Positions 48,596-59,458 of a stretch of 64,000 bases of DNA are shown here, in pieces. Source of the DNA: Lachnospiraceae bacterium (GTDB lineage: Bacteria > Bacillota > Clostridia > Lachnospirales > Lachnospiraceae); the NCBI GenBank assembly GCA_021628825.1, contig JAJXRY010000002.1, positions 1,054,001-1,118,000 on the forward strand, in the 5' to 3' direction. The notes below the pieces were generated by a model. That model saw only the letters and a program-made list of their open reading frames with translations, had not been told where the DNA came from and ran no database searches. The translations under genes and the position numbers were made by a program. How positions within the stretch are numbered: the first letter of the stretch is position 1; each line of letters begins with the position of its first letter.

Positions 48596-49495
48596 ATGAA
48601 GTATTATTTTTACGTGGCTGAAAACAAAAATGGAACAAGGAAGAAATTGCAACATGGCGGTCTATGGTCAAGGTGCTTTATGTCCTGTTGCCCATTGCAT
48701 TTTATTCACTGCTGCAGGATCTGATCGAAATACTTTTTATGGGCGCTGGTTAATTACGGAGCCGGTATGGCAGGAGATCAGGTCATTGCCTATTTAAGTG
48801 AGCATTCCGATACCCTGAAAGGAATTCTGTATGCAATCACGGTAATTCTGGCACTTCTGCCATTTAAGACTATGATCCGAAATGAAATATCGAGCGTTAT
48901 GAATGGCGAAAAATTCACAGATTTTGCAGTCATACAGAAATATCTGTGGATTGCGGTTCTGGGACTGGGGGCAGCGTTCAGCCTGAATTTTGGCATGGGA
49001 CTTTTTAGTGCGGTTTCCAATTCTGCAGGTTATCAACAGGTAGCAGACGCACAGTATGGAGTCAGTTTTTTCATTGGACTCTTCTTATATGGAGTGGTTT
49101 CGCCGATTACGGAAGAGATCATTTACCGTGGAGTTACCTATCAGCGTCTGAAACGCACCTTTGGAGTGATACCGGCAATGCTGATTTCTGCAGTGATCTT
49201 CGGAGGACTTCATGGAAACTGGGTGCAGGCGGTTTATGGAACCCTTATGGGAATCCTTCTTGCATGGGTTTATGAAAAATATGCAGGATTTCTTGCACCA
49301 GTGTTGGTACATATGGTTGCCAATCTTGGCGTGTACAGCATCACCTATGGCAACCGGTTAGCCGGATTGAGCCGAAAAACCTGCATCATAGCAACCATAG
49401 TGAGTGTTTTGATAACAGGTGTATGCTTTTGGTATATGAATTGGAAGATGCCCCAAAGTGCAGGAACGCTGCATAATGAAAGTAAAAAATCTTAA
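48596..49495 (+). CDS. CPBP (CAAX-type) intramembrane protease family protein (frameshifts)
   Basis: Membrane protein of about 300 residues with about eight helices. Motif 1 ITEEIIYRGVTYQRL, motif 2 FGGLHGNWVQAVYG and motif 3 PVLVHMVANLG carry the conserved Glu, His and Asn of the Abi/CPBP family. Start ATG 48596 (MKYYFYVAEN) is followed by A-run errors near 48620 and one near 48748; the uninterrupted frame only begins at 48767. Probably co-transcribed with the HAD gene. Confidence 0.8.
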
Positions 49496-49506
49496 TGTGG
49501 TAAGGA

Positions 49507-49680
49507 TTTGGACATATCATGGCATAGTAACAGTTTTATGTCCAAAAGGATGGAAATATAGTGGAAAAACAGGCTGATTTTGTTCAGAATTGGACATAAA
49601 ACGGCAAAATAAGGCTATTATGTCCGAAGATGGAATGTATTTTGGACATAAATAGAATAGAACACTATGATATGTCCAAT
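49507..49680. repeat. Three inverted pairs of TTGGACATA half-sites
   Basis: TTGGACATA at 49508, 49590 and 49642, each followed by TATGTCC at 49537, 49619 and 49671. The first and third pairs both span 40 bases. The 49496-49854 gap contains no gene; further on are two short direct repeats (AATCATGAAGT near 49748 and 49769; AGATCAAAAGAC near 49783 and 49799). Confidence 0.6.
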
Positions 49681-49854
49681 GGTAACATTTAATATAGTCA
49701 AATATAGTCATAGGTATCTGCGGATGGAACATTTCATTCAAGGCAGAATCATGAAGTCAAGGCAAAATCATGAAGTGATGAAAGATCAAAAGACTAAAAG
49801 ATCAAAAGACCATAAAAAGAATTGTGGGGGAATCTGATACAATGAAGATAAGGA

Positions 49855-50708
49855 ATGAAAGAAATCATGAGTAAGATTTTGTGCTCAACAGGCTGCCTGA
49901 TCGGACGGCCGAATGGAAGGAATTATCATCTGATCCGTGAATTTGTGAAGGAATTACACTATGACGGACTGGAATTCATGATGTACAGTGACTGGTATCC
50001 GGAGGTGGATGCATTACTGGAAGAACTACTGGCGCTTCCGGTACAATTTCCGGTGATGCACTGTCAGAAATCCGTCGGAGAGGCGATCAGCCTTGGTGGC
50101 GCGGAGAACTGGAAGGACGCCTTTTCGAGATTTGAGATTAACTGCCAGATCGCGAAGAAAATCGGAGCCGGAAAGATGGTGATGCATCTCTGGGACGGAA
50201 TGACCAGTGACCAGCATTTTGAGAACAATTTGAAAGCATATGGGGAACTGCAGTTGTCAGAGGTCGCGGCAGATTACGGAGTTGACCTTCTGATTGAGAA
50301 TGTGGTATGTAATTGGAAGGATCCGATGCTTCATTTCTGCCAGTTGGTAGACCGATACCCGGATATTCATTTGATATTTGATACAAAAATGGCTGCATTT
50401 CACGGGCAGCTTGATCTTTTATATGAGGAAAAGTACAGCTTCTTATGGAAGGAGCATCATATCCGGCATTTCCATGTGAATGATTATGGTGGTGGATACA
50501 TGGAGTGGGGAAGCTTAAAACGCTTCCGGTCGGAAAGGGCTGGATTGATTTTGACCGGTTCTTTGCGTTTATCCATGAGATTGGTTATGATGACACCTTT
50601 ACCGTAGAGGCTACGGCATTTGGACCGGATGGAAAGGTGGATCTTGCTATGTTGAATGAATGTGTGCAGACCATCCGTCAGAAACTGGGCAGCGGTTCAA
50701 CGGTGTAA
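49855..50708 (+). CDS. Sugar phosphate isomerase/epimerase-like TIM-barrel protein (one frameshift)
   Basis: Xylose-isomerase-like (AP endonuclease 2) barrel of about 284 residues. STGCLIGRPNGRNYHLI, LHYDGLEFMMYSDWY, KMVMHLWDGM, LLIENVVCNW (metal-binding Glu), HLIFDTKMAAFHG and IRHFHVNDYGGGY (His, Asp) follow the usual order of metal ligands. Substrate unknown. The frame shifts by one base in GGGG near 50507-50510. Start at 49855 or ATG 49867; AAGGAATG overlaps the first, so 49867 is possible. Confidence 0.75.
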
Positions 50709-50804
50709 ATCTCAGGCTATGAGACAATGATTTTACAAATGGAATTCAATATAGAAGGTTCAGAATGGAAGTTCTGACCGTAATGACAGATGAGGCGAAA
50801 AGAA

Positions 50805-52122
50805 ATGGAACAAATGACTTTGGGACAGATGTCCCTGTTTCAGGAACAGGTGAATATGAGCAGTCCGCTGGCAAGCCGCCTGCGCCCCGAATCATTGGAT
50901 GACTATGTCGGTCAGGAGCATTTGGTTGGAAAGGGGAAGGTGCTTCGCCAGATGATCGAGAAGGATATGATTTCTTCGATGATTTTCTGGGGACCTCCGG
51001 GAGTGGGAAAGACTACTCTTGCGCGGATTATCGCCCATATGACACATGCGTCATTCATTGATTTCAGTGCTGTCACAAGTGGAATCAAAGAGATTAAAGA
51101 AGTGATGAAGCGTGCTGAAAAATAGTCAGATGATGGGAATGAAAACGATTGTCTTCGTAGACGAAATCCATCGCTTCAATAAGGCACAGCAGGATGCGTT
51201 TCTTCCTTATGTAGAGAAGGGAAGCATTATTCTGATCGGAGCCACAACGGAAAATCCGTCATTTGAGATCAATTCCGCGTTATTATCACGGTGTAAGGTA
51301 TTCGTATTACAGGCACTTACCACAGAACATATGGAGAAACTGCTTCGCCATGCGCTGCAGGATCCGCGTGGATTCGGCAATCAGACGATTCATATGGAAG
51401 AGAGGATTCTCCATGGAATTGCAGTTTTTGCCAACGGGGACGGCAGGATGGCGTTAAATACACTGGATATGGCCGTTTTAAATGGAGAGATCGGTCCGGA
51501 CGGTTCCATTACTGTGAAGGAAGAGGTTCTGGAGCAGTGTACCGGTAAGAAAATGCTACTTTACGACCGGAACGGAGAAGAGCATTATAATCTGATTTCC
51601 GCGTTGCATAAGTCCATGCGGAACAGTGATCCCGATGCGGCAATGTACTGGTTATCACGAATGCTGGAAGCAGGAGAGGATCCGCTTTATGTGGCGCGCA
51701 GACTGATCCGGTTTGCAAGTGAGGATGTGGGCCTTGCCGATCATGAGGCACTTCCGCTTGCCGTGGCAGCGTATCAGGCGTGCCATTTCATCGGCATGCC
51801 GGAGTGCAGTGTGAATCTTGCACAGGTTGTCGTTTATCTTTCACTGGCTCCGAAGTCGAATGCGCTGTATGTCGGGTATGGGAAAGCGAGTGCCGATGCA
51901 CAGAAGATGCTGTATGAGCCGGTGCCGCTGCAGATCCGGAATGCAGAAACGAACTTGATGAAGGAACTGAATTACGGGCAGGGGTATCAGTATGCACATG
52001 ATACTGAGGAGAAGCTGACGGGTATGAGCTGTCTGCCGGAATCCATAAAGGACAGGGAATATTATCTGCCGGATGGACAGGGCAAGGAAAAAGGAGCTGA
52101 AAGAGCGGCTTTCTTCTATTAA
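50805..52122 (+). CDS. rarA: Replication-associated recombination protein A (frameshifts)
   Basis: AAA+ ATPase of the RarA/MgsA/WRNIP1 family, acting at stalled replication forks. Walker A GPPGVGKTT, Walker B VFVDEIHRFNKAQQD, sensor GATTENPSFE, and the C-terminal tetramerisation part (ALHKSMRNSDPDAAMYW, YLSLAPKSNALY, YYLPDGQGKEK). One break near 51121. The raw frame stops at 52122 with a poor C-terminus; one base in the A3/G run near 52092 would give KELKERLSSIKKIEEENYR and a later stop, possibly TGA 52208-52210. I chose ATG 50805; the frame also allows 50790. Confidence 0.88.
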
Positions 52123-52156
52123 AAAAATAGAAGAAGAGAATTACAGGAAAAAAATA

Positions 52157-52170
52157 CGAACAAATGTTCT
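52157..52170. promoter_or_regulatory. SOS (LexA) box 1
   Basis: CGAACAAATGTTCT contains GAAC-N4-GTTC, the LexA site of Firmicutes. It lies 28 bases before the -10 box TATACT (52198-52203) of the radical SAM gene promoter. Confidence 0.7.
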
Positions 52171-52208
52171 AAAAGACTTGAAAAAAATTCTCCATAGTAT
52201 ACTAAAAT

Positions 52209-52220
52209 GAACATACGTTC
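52209..52220. promoter_or_regulatory. SOS (LexA) box 2
   Basis: GAACATACGTTC, a perfect palindrome of the same type, at the expected transcription start downstream of TATACT. Two boxes around one promoter imply tight LexA control. Confidence 0.8.
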
Positions 52221-52269
52221 TAATGAATCATCATTCTGAACGGGGAGTTACGGTTCATAGAGGTATATT

Positions 52270-53655
52270 ATGGAGAATTTTGTTGTTCCGAAGCAGGAGA
52301 GCCTGCAGATTTATCAAAAAGAGCAGATGTATGTGAAGGAGAAGCTTAAGATCCTGTCGGATGCGGCGAAATATGATGTTTCCTGCAGCAGCAGCGGCGT
52401 TGGCAGGAAGGGGGATGGAACAGGCATCGGGAATACAGAGAGTGCCGGAATCTGTCACAGCTTCAGTTCAGATGGACGATGTATTTCTCTTTTGAAGATT
52501 CTCTTTACGAATGAGTGTATCTATGACTGTAAGTATTGTATTAACCGCCGATCCAATGACGTACCGCGGGCTTCGTTTACGCCGGATGAGATCTGTGAAT
52601 TGACCATTGAATTTTACCGGAGAAATTATATCGAAGGACTGTTCTTAAGCTCCGGAATTATTCAGAGTCCGACTTATACGATGGAATTAATTTATGAAGC
52701 CATTTTGAAGCTTCGTACCGTGTACCGCTTTCAGGGCTATATTCATGTGAAGGCCATTCCGGGCGCAGATCCCATGCTGATTGAGCGTCTTGGCATGCTG
52801 GCAGACCGTATGAGTGTGAATTTGGAACTGCCAACCGCAGAGAGCCTCAAAACACTTGCACCGAATAAACACCGGAAGAATATCTTAGGTCCCATGCGGA
52901 TGATCCAGCAGGGAATCGCACAGAATAAGAATGAACTTGTGGTATACCAGCATGCGGGCAGTTTTGTACCGGGAGGACAGTCCACGCAGATGATCGTGGG
53001 AGCAACGCCGGAGAATGACTATCAGATTATGACGGTGGCAGAGAGCCTGTACCGCAAATTTGATCTGAAACGTGTCTATTATTCGGCATTTGTGAGTGTA
53101 AATGAAGATAAGGATCTTCCGGCACTGCCGGGAGGGCCGCCATTGCTGCGGGAACACCGACTGTATCAGGCAGACTGGCTGTTACGGTTTTATGGATTTG
53201 AAGCGGAAGAACTGTTAAGTGAGCAGCGTCCGAATTTTAATATCCTGCTGGATCCGAAAGCGGACTGGGCATTGCGGCATTTGGAGCAGTTCCCGGTGGA
53301 AATTAATCGTGCGGACTATCAGATGATCCTGCGTGTGCCGGGAATCGGTGTGACGAGCGCGAAACGCATTGTGAAGGCAAGAAGAAGCGGTAACTTAACC
53401 TTTGAAGATCTGAAAAAGATCGGTGTTGTTTTGAAACGAGCCCTGTATTTCATTACCTGCAGCGGCCACATGATGTATCCAACGAAGATGGATGAGGATT
53501 ATATCACGAGAAATCTCATAGATCCGAAGGAGAAGCTGCCCTTTGACAAGGACGGAATGACCTATCGGCAGTTATCCCTATTCGATGACGGACAGGTGCT
53601 GCAGTGGAAGCAGGGGACAGGACAGGTAGGAAGCAGATTACAGAGCATTGGATGA
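52270..53655 (+). CDS. Putative DNA modification/repair radical SAM protein (TIGR03916-like)
   Basis: Intact 461-residue radical SAM enzyme. The 4Fe-4S/SAM cluster motif is CIYDCKYC (C-x3-C-x2-C, about residue 87); the C-terminal part contains a helix-hairpin-helix DNA-binding motif VPGIGVTSAKRIVKARRSG. Such proteins occur next to a TIGR03915 partner, as here, and are presumed to act in DNA repair; the reaction is not known. The two LexA boxes upstream fit an SOS-induced role. Partner gene starts 72 bases downstream. Confidence 0.85.
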   Translation: MENFVVPKQESLQIYQKEQMYVKEKLKILSDAAKYDVSCSSSGVGRKGDGTGIGNTESAGICHSFSSDGRCISLLKILFTNECIYDCKYCINRRSNDVPRASFTPDEICELTIEFYRRNYIEGLFLSSGIIQSPTYTMELIYEAILKLRTVYRFQGYIHVKAIPGADPMLIERLGMLADRMSVNLELPTAESLKTLAPNKHRKNILGPMRMIQQGIAQNKNELVVYQHAGSFVPGGQSTQMIVGATPENDYQIMTVAESLYRKFDLKRVYYSAFVSVNEDKDLPALPGGPPLLREHRLYQADWLLRFYGFEAEELLSEQRPNFNILLDPKADWALRHLEQFPVEINRADYQMILRVPGIGVTSAKRIVKARRSGNLTFEDLKKIGVVLKRALYFITCSGHMMYPTKMDEDYITRNLIDPKEKLPFDKDGMTYRQLSLFDDGQVLQWKQGTGQVGSRLQSIG

Positions 53656-53727
53656 AACAACACGAAAAGACGCAGGACTCTTTGACAGAGCTTGAATAGA
53701 AGAAAAGACAGATCTGAGGAAGGCAAT

Positions 53728-54514
53728 ATGGAAGAATATTATCTTATTTGTGAGGATTCGCTGGAAGGGATCTTTACAGGAGTATATGATGCGTATTTAT
53801 GGAAGCAGCCCCTTGAACGGATACATCTGTTGACGAGGGAAGAGGATAATTACCGGCTGTTTGCGCAGTACCGGAGCTGCGTACCTGATCAGGAGAAGAC
53901 GAGGAAGGTCGCAGCACGGGTAATAAAAACCTTTGGTATGGATGCTTACTTTTCACTTTGTGAGGTGGCAGCCTCCCATGAGGAGGATAAGGCAGAAGCA
54001 ATTTTAAGGACGATTGTTCATGGACTTTCGGAGAAGCTGGGTTTCACATTACTGAATGATCTGCGCGATCCGGGAGTATACCGCGCATTCGTAATGGCCC
54101 GGAATGTCGGCAAGGAAATCCATTTTCATAAGGAATTCTTACGTTTTTGAAGAACTGGAAAGTGGAATTCTGTATGCGCAGATCGGACCGAAGAACAACA
54201 TCATTACTTTTTTGATGCCACACTTTGCGGACCGGCTTCCATTGGAAAATTTTGTCATCCATGATGTCAAACGTAACATTTTTGCACTTCATGAGGCAAG
54301 AAAAGACTGGTATCTTGTATATGATCAGGAAGGATTGGATAAAATAAAGTATACCGTTTCTGGAAAGGAAAAGCAGTATAGCGAACTGTTTATCGAGTTT
54401 TTTCATACAATAGCAATAAAAGAACGGAAAAATCTGGCATTGCAGTTGAACATGTTGCCACTCCGTTATCGGGAGTATATGACAGAGTTCCGGCAAAATG
54501 TGCAAACTTTGTAA
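53728..54514 (+). CDS. TIGR03915-family putative DNA repair protein (one frameshift)
   Basis: Partner of the radical SAM protein, about 262 residues; the family is predicted to act on DNA (DUF4130, uracil-DNA-glycosylase-linked in some bacteria). Begins MEEYYLICEDSLEGIFTGVY (ATG 53728, GAGGAAGG at 53716-53723). The second half has GPKNNIITFLMPHFADRLP and FVIHDVKRNIFALH. One extra T in the run near 54144-54148 splits it (HFHKEFLRF / EELESGILYA). Operon with the radical SAM gene, hence also SOS-controlled by inference. Confidence 0.83.
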
Positions 54515-54616
54515 AATGCAGGAATTTTGCTTTACAAACACCAGATGGAGTGATAATCTTTTAGGGAAATACAGGAAATAGTGTTTGTGCATAGAAAGAA
54601 AGTAAAGGTGATCAAT

Positions 54617-54844
54617 ATGATGCAGCGCAAAATCATGTTACGTCCCAGTGATGTAAAAGCATTTGTGAATGCAGCAACAAAATGCAGCTTTGATATTGAT
54701 GTTTCGTATAATCGCTTTGTTGTAGATGCGAAATCTATTGTCGGAGTTTTAGGACTTGATCTGACAAAGGCCCTGACGGTAACCTGTAATGGTTATGACA
54801 GCGAGTTCGAACAGTTTTTAAATCATCTGGCTGTAGCCTGCTAA
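54617..54844 (+). CDS. HPr-like protein lacking phosphorylation sites
   Basis: 76-residue protein with the HPr fold pattern: MMQRKIMLRPSDVKAFVNAA, DAKSIVGVLGLDLTKALTV and a last helix FEQFLNHLAVAC. The catalytic His that normally follows the first strand is absent, and the regulatory Ser position of the KS-x-x-GV-x-S-L motif is Gly (VLGLDL). It therefore cannot serve as an ordinary PTS phosphocarrier; role unknown. AAAGGTG at 54604-54610 precedes the ATG. Confidence 0.7.
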   Translation: MMQRKIMLRPSDVKAFVNAATKCSFDIDVSYNRFVVDAKSIVGVLGLDLTKALTVTCNGYDSEFEQFLNHLAVAC

Positions 54845-54898
54845 ACATTAAGAGGTTTTTCACAATTACCACAAGGATATAAGATTCAAATTTCTATG

Positions 54899-55085
54899 AT
54901 TGACTCCCATAAGAAGATGACGTACCATCTTTTATGGGAGTCAATTTGCGTAGAGCACTTAGCAAATGCGAGCCAAAGGCGAGGCATGAGCTTAGTGCGA
55001 ACCATACCTGTGCACTTAATAAGAACGAGTGTAAGCGAAGTGCGAATTTAGTGCAGCAGGTAGCGTAGAAGCACATAATAAAAAA
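54899..55085. repeat. Long hairpin and palindromic intergenic sequence
   Basis: ATTGACTCCCATAA (54899-54912) pairs with TTATGGGAGTCAAT (54932-54945), with an inner AGATG/CATCT stem. It is followed by further imperfect palindromes built on AGCACTTAGC / GCTTAGTGC (about 54955-55000) and GCACTTAATAAG..AGTGC (55013-55052). No gene is seen in 54845-55110; it may serve as terminator and structural repeat. Confidence 0.55.
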
Positions 55086-55110
55086 ATTAACCCAGAGGAA
55101 AAGAAGGTTA

Positions 55111-57530
55111 TGGATATACATATTTCCGTAAGGAATCTGGTGGAGTTTATTTTTACGATCCGGAGATATTGACAATCGAAAGGCTGTGGCACCGGAAAAA
55201 TGCCATGCAGGAGGGAAGCCGTATTCACCGCATGATCCAGCGGAGAATGGGGTCCGATTATCATGCGGAGGTTTCTTTGCAGTATCTTTATGAGACGGAG
55301 AATTACCGGATTCTGATTGACGGGAGGGCAGACGGGATTATCGATGCGACAGAGAGCAACGGAAATATGGTGACCATCGATGAGATTAAGGGGACATACC
55401 GGGAAATTCACCGGATTAAGGAAGCACAGCAGGTTCATCTTGCACAGGCGAGCTGCTATGCTTATTTTTTTAAGCGAAGCAGCAGGAACTTTCGGCAATC
55501 CGGATCCGGATTACCTATTGTAATATGGAAACAGAGGAGCTGAAATATTTTCCATTATGAATACACTACAAGAGAACTTGAAAATTGGTTTATGGAAATC
55601 ATCAACAGCTACCGCCGGTGGGCAGATTTTCAATATGAGTGGCAGAGCTTAAGGCAGCAGTCGATCAAGCAACTTGTATTTCCGTTTCCTTACAGGGAGG
55701 GGCAGAAGGATCTGGTTACCTACGTCTATCAGACCATTTATCATAGGAAGAAACTGTTTATTGAAGCACCGACCGGAGTGGGGAAGACGATATCCACGGT
55801 ATTCCCTTCGATTAAGGCCATGGGAGAAGGGAAAGGGCAGAGGATCTTTTACCTGACTGCCAAGACCATTACCAGAACGGTGGCGAATGATACGCTGGAA
55901 ATCTTAAGAAAACAGGTGTTACGTTTGAAGTCGGTTACATTGACCGCCAAGGACAAAAATCTGTTTTATGGAAGAAACGGAGTGCAATCCGTAGACTGCC
56001 CCTATGCAAAGGGGCATTTTTGACCGGATTAACGATGCGATCTATGATCTGCTGATCCATGAAGATAACTTTTCCCGTGAAAAGATCGAAGAATATGCAG
56101 CACGCCATGCGGTGTGCCCGTTTGAAATGAGTCTGGATATGAGTCTGTTTGCGGATATGATTATCTGCGATTATAATTATCTGTTTGATCCACATGTCTA
56201 TCTGAAACGATTCTTTTCCGAAGGAGTGCGCGAGGATTATATTTTCCTGATTGATGAGGCACACAATCTGGTGGACCGGGGCAGAGAGATGTACAGTGCA
56301 ACGCTTCAGAAGGAGGAATTCCTGGGACTAAAAAAGGTCGTGAAGGATTATGATCTGCATATCTACCGTCTGCTGGAGCGGTGTAATAAGGAACTTTTGG
56401 AATTAAAGCGCGAGTGTGATGAGTATGTATGCTGGGAGGAAGAGGATATTGCGCCGTTCGTGCGGGGCGTGATCCGGCTGTCTGAAGCGATCGACAATTA
56501 TTTGGAGGATCATGAGGACAGCCCCATCCGGAAAGAACTGCTGGAATTTTATTTCAAGCTGTCCCATTTCCTGATGATTCACGAGCTGTTAGACAGTCAT
56601 TATGAAATTTATTCCCAATATACGGTGGATAACTGCTTTGAACTGAAGCTGTTTAACGTGAACCCGTCTAAGAATCTCAAAGAATGCATGATGCGTGGAC
56701 GGTGCAGTGTGTTGTTTTCAGCAACGCTGCTTCCGATCCAGTATTATAAGCAGCTCCTTGGAGCGGAAGAGGGGGATTATGAGGTCTATGCGAAGTCGGT
56801 CTTTGATGCAAGGCGTAAGGGACTGTTCATAGCCAATGATGTAACCAGCAAATACAGTCGCAGAACGGAGAGCGAGTACTATAATATTGCGTCCTATCTG
56901 CATCGGATTGTGCAGATGCGGACCGGAAACTATATGGTATTCTTCCCATCCCATGCTTTTTTAAGGAAGGTTCTTGAGGTGTATGAGGAGAACTTTGCCG
57001 ATGAGCATGTGGAATGCCTTGTGCAGGATGAATACATGAATGAGCAGAGCCGGGAAGAATTCCTGATGAGATTCGGAGGAGGAAGGGTTTCGCAGGAGAC
57101 GGTTGAAGAAGTTATCCACATGGAGATTGAGTATGAAGAAGACCGGACGCTTCTGGGATTCTGTGTCTTAGGTGGAATATTCAGTGAAGGAATTGATTTG
57201 AAGAATGATCAGCTCATTGGGGCAATCATTGTCGGAACAGGACTTCCGATGGTGTGTAATGAACGTGAGATTTTAAAGAAGTATTTTGACCGGCAGGGGG
57301 ATAATGGATTTGACTATGCGTACCGTTATCCGGGAATGAATAAGGTATTGCAGGCGGCAGGGCGCGTGATCCGTACCGCAGAGGATATTGGCATTGTAGC
57401 ATTGTTAGATGAACGATTCCTGACGACTCCTTATCTGAGGATGTTTCCGAGAGAGTGGAGGGAGTATGAGGATGTATCCTTGGTAGAAATCGGTCATTAT
57501 GTGGAGCGATTCTGGGATGAATGGCTATAA
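55111..57530 (+). CDS. Rad3/DinG-type ATP-dependent DNA helicase (frameshifts)
   Basis: Superfamily 2 helicase of the XPD/DinG class, about 800 residues, with an N-terminal PD-(D/E)XK-like nuclease segment (LIDGRADGIIDA, VTIDEIKGTYREIHRI) and then motif I APTGVGKTIST, motif II LIDEAHNLVD, FSATLLPIQYYKQL and QAAGRVIRTAEDIG. Cysteines around CPYAKGHF and CPFEMS may hold the Fe-S cluster of this class. Breaks near 55155, 55190, 55470, 55530 and 56022 lie mostly in T/A runs. Start ATG 55111 (GAGGAAAAG upstream). Confidence 0.85.
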
Positions 57531-57659
57531 TCCTTTCAAATGGTCATTGTGACATCACATTTCTGTAGGAAAGTTATGTGGATCAGCAATTATGACACAT
57601 ATGTCATTGTGGATAACTATGTGGAAATGGGGGATTTCTTTTTCATTTGCTTCTCTTAA

Positions 57660-57674
57660 TGAGAATCGTTATCA
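57660..57674. promoter_or_regulatory. Fur-box-like palindrome
   Basis: TGAGAATCGTTATCA matches the 7-1-7 Fur consensus TGATAATNATTATCA at all but two defined positions. It lies 130 bases after the helicase stop and 125 bases before the GH13 gene; the 57531-57798 gap otherwise holds an AT-rich promoter region with TATAAT near 57751. Confidence 0.4.
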
Positions 57675-57798
57675 ATAAAAATTTTTGAAGGAAAAAAATG
57701 AATTAAAAAAATGAAAAAAATACTGGATTAGTCAATAAAAAGTTGGTGTATAATTGACCAAGATGAACAATCCAAAGACGAGAAGGGAGAAAAAGCGC

Positions 57799-59126
57799 AT
57801 GAACAGTGGATTTTTGGGCATATGAAAGCGTATTTTTATCAAATATATCCGTTAGGATTTTTGTGGAGCACCATTTGAGAACGATGGTGTGCAGACACAT
57901 AAGATTAAGAAGGTGGAGGAATGGATTCCACATATGAAGAAATTGGGAATCAACGCCATCTATTTTTCCCCGGTATTTGAATCCGATACCCACGGATACA
58001 ATACCAGAGATTATAAGAAGATCGATGTCCGTATCGGAACCAATGAAGATTTTAAGGAGGTTTGTGAGAAATTACATGAGAACGGAATCCGTGTAGTACT
58101 GGATGGTGTGTTTAATCATGTGGGACGAGGCTTCTATCAGTTCCAGGATGTATTGAAGAACCGTGAGAACTCTCCTTATTTAAACTGGTTCCATATTAAT
58201 TTAGGTGGAAATTCCAATTATAATGATGGTCTGTGGTATGAAGGCTGGGAAGGAAATTATGATCTGGTAAAGTTAAATCTCCAGAATGGAGAGGTGGTCA
58301 ACCATATTCTGGATGCCGTACAGTACTGGATCAATGAATTTGATATTGACGGACTGCGTCTGGATGTAGCGTATTGTCTGGATGAGAACTTTGTGCGGAC
58401 ACTTCGTAGCTTCACGACAGAGAGAAAGGCAGACTTCTTCTTATTGGGAGAGATGCTTCATGGCGATTACAACCGTCTGATGAATGACAGCATGCTTCAT
58501 TCCGCAACAAATTATGAATGTTATAAGGGACTGTATTCGAGTTTTAACAGCATGAATATGTTTGAGATCAATCATTCCCTGCTTAGACAGTTCGGACCGG
58601 AAAACTGGACACTTTATAAAGGAAAACATCTGTTATCCTTTGTGGATAACCATGATGTGACGAGAGTTGCAAGCATTTTTATCCAATGAAAAGCATCTGC
58701 CGCTGATTTATGCCATGTGCTTTGGTATGCCGGGCATTCCCTGTGTATATTATGGAAGTGAGTGGGGAACCAGGGCCGACAAGAGACAGGGCGATCCGGC
58801 GTTAAGTCCCTGCTTCGAGCAGCCGGAATGGAGTAAACTGTCATAGTTTATCAGTAAGCTTGCCGAAGCAAAGAAGAATTCTGAGGCATTAAATTATGGA
58901 AGCTTCCGTTCCGTTCTTTTGACAAACCGCCAATGTATTTTTCGAGCGTGCAAGCGAACATGAACGGGTACTGGTAGCGATTAATGCTGATGAGGCACCA
59001 TTCACCGCACACTTTGATGCAGGCTGTGGCATGGCAACCGATCTCATCACCGGACAGCCGCATGATTTCGGTGGCGGCAGTGAGCTTCCTCCCTACAGTG
59101 CTGCATTCTGGAAGATGGAGCGGTAG
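57799..59126 (+). CDS. GH13 alpha-amylase-family glycosidase (frameshifts)
   Basis: Intracellular (no signal peptide) alpha-glucan hydrolase or neopullulanase-like enzyme, about 440 residues. Conserved regions: DGVFNHVGRGF (region I), GLRLDVAYCLD (nucleophile Asp), FLLGEMLHG (acid/base Glu) and SFVDNHDVTR (transition-state Asp). The N-terminus WAYESVFYQIYPLGFCGAPF is rebuilt across breaks near 57818-57870; others occur near 58676, 58846 and 58930. Start ATG 57799 with GAAGGGAG at 57782-57789. The C-terminal beta domain ends PPYSAAFWKMER. Confidence 0.87.
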
Positions 59127-59204
59127 AGAGTGCGGACGATTGCATTTCTATTAGTAGATAAAACTATTATGTAAATATATATCAAATAATTGTAACTATT
59201 CAGG

Positions 59205-59244
59205 AAACTGTACTGGAGCGCATAGGCTTTGGTACAGTTTTTTT
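59205..59244 (+). terminator. Terminator after the GH13 gene
   Basis: AAACTGTAC (59205-59213) pairs with GTACAGTTT (59232-59240), followed by a long T run. Confidence 0.85.
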
Positions 59245-59248
59245 GTTA

Positions 59249-59435
59249 TAACAGTTCAGCCATGCAGAAATGATTGTGTAAGATGACCGTGGGAGCTTGC
59301 TCACTAAGGGCAGTTTATACAATCATTTCTATAGGGCAGACGCCCGACATGAAATAAGTTGCCGGAAAACACGTATATTTGTTCGACAATCTTTACAATC
59401 CGGCAGCTTATGAATGGACAAAGGCTGAACTGTTA
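59249..59435. repeat. 187-bp nested inverted-repeat element (MITE-like or structured RNA)
   Basis: Perfect 13-bp ends TAACAGTTCAGCC (59249-59261) and GGCTGAACTGTTA (59423-59435) enclose two further hairpins: AGAAATGATTGT (59266-59277) / ACAATCATTTCT (59319-59330), and TTGCCGGA (near 59360) / TCCGGCA (near 59399-59405). The whole folds as a three-way junction. It contains no gene and stands between a terminator and the padR promoter. Confidence 0.65.
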
Positions 59436-59458
59436 CATTTTACTTATAAAATATATTG

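Noticed and set aside
49507..49820. CRISPR-like spacing of repeats
   Set aside because: Repeats are 9-base alternating half-sites with irregular spacing and no cas genes.
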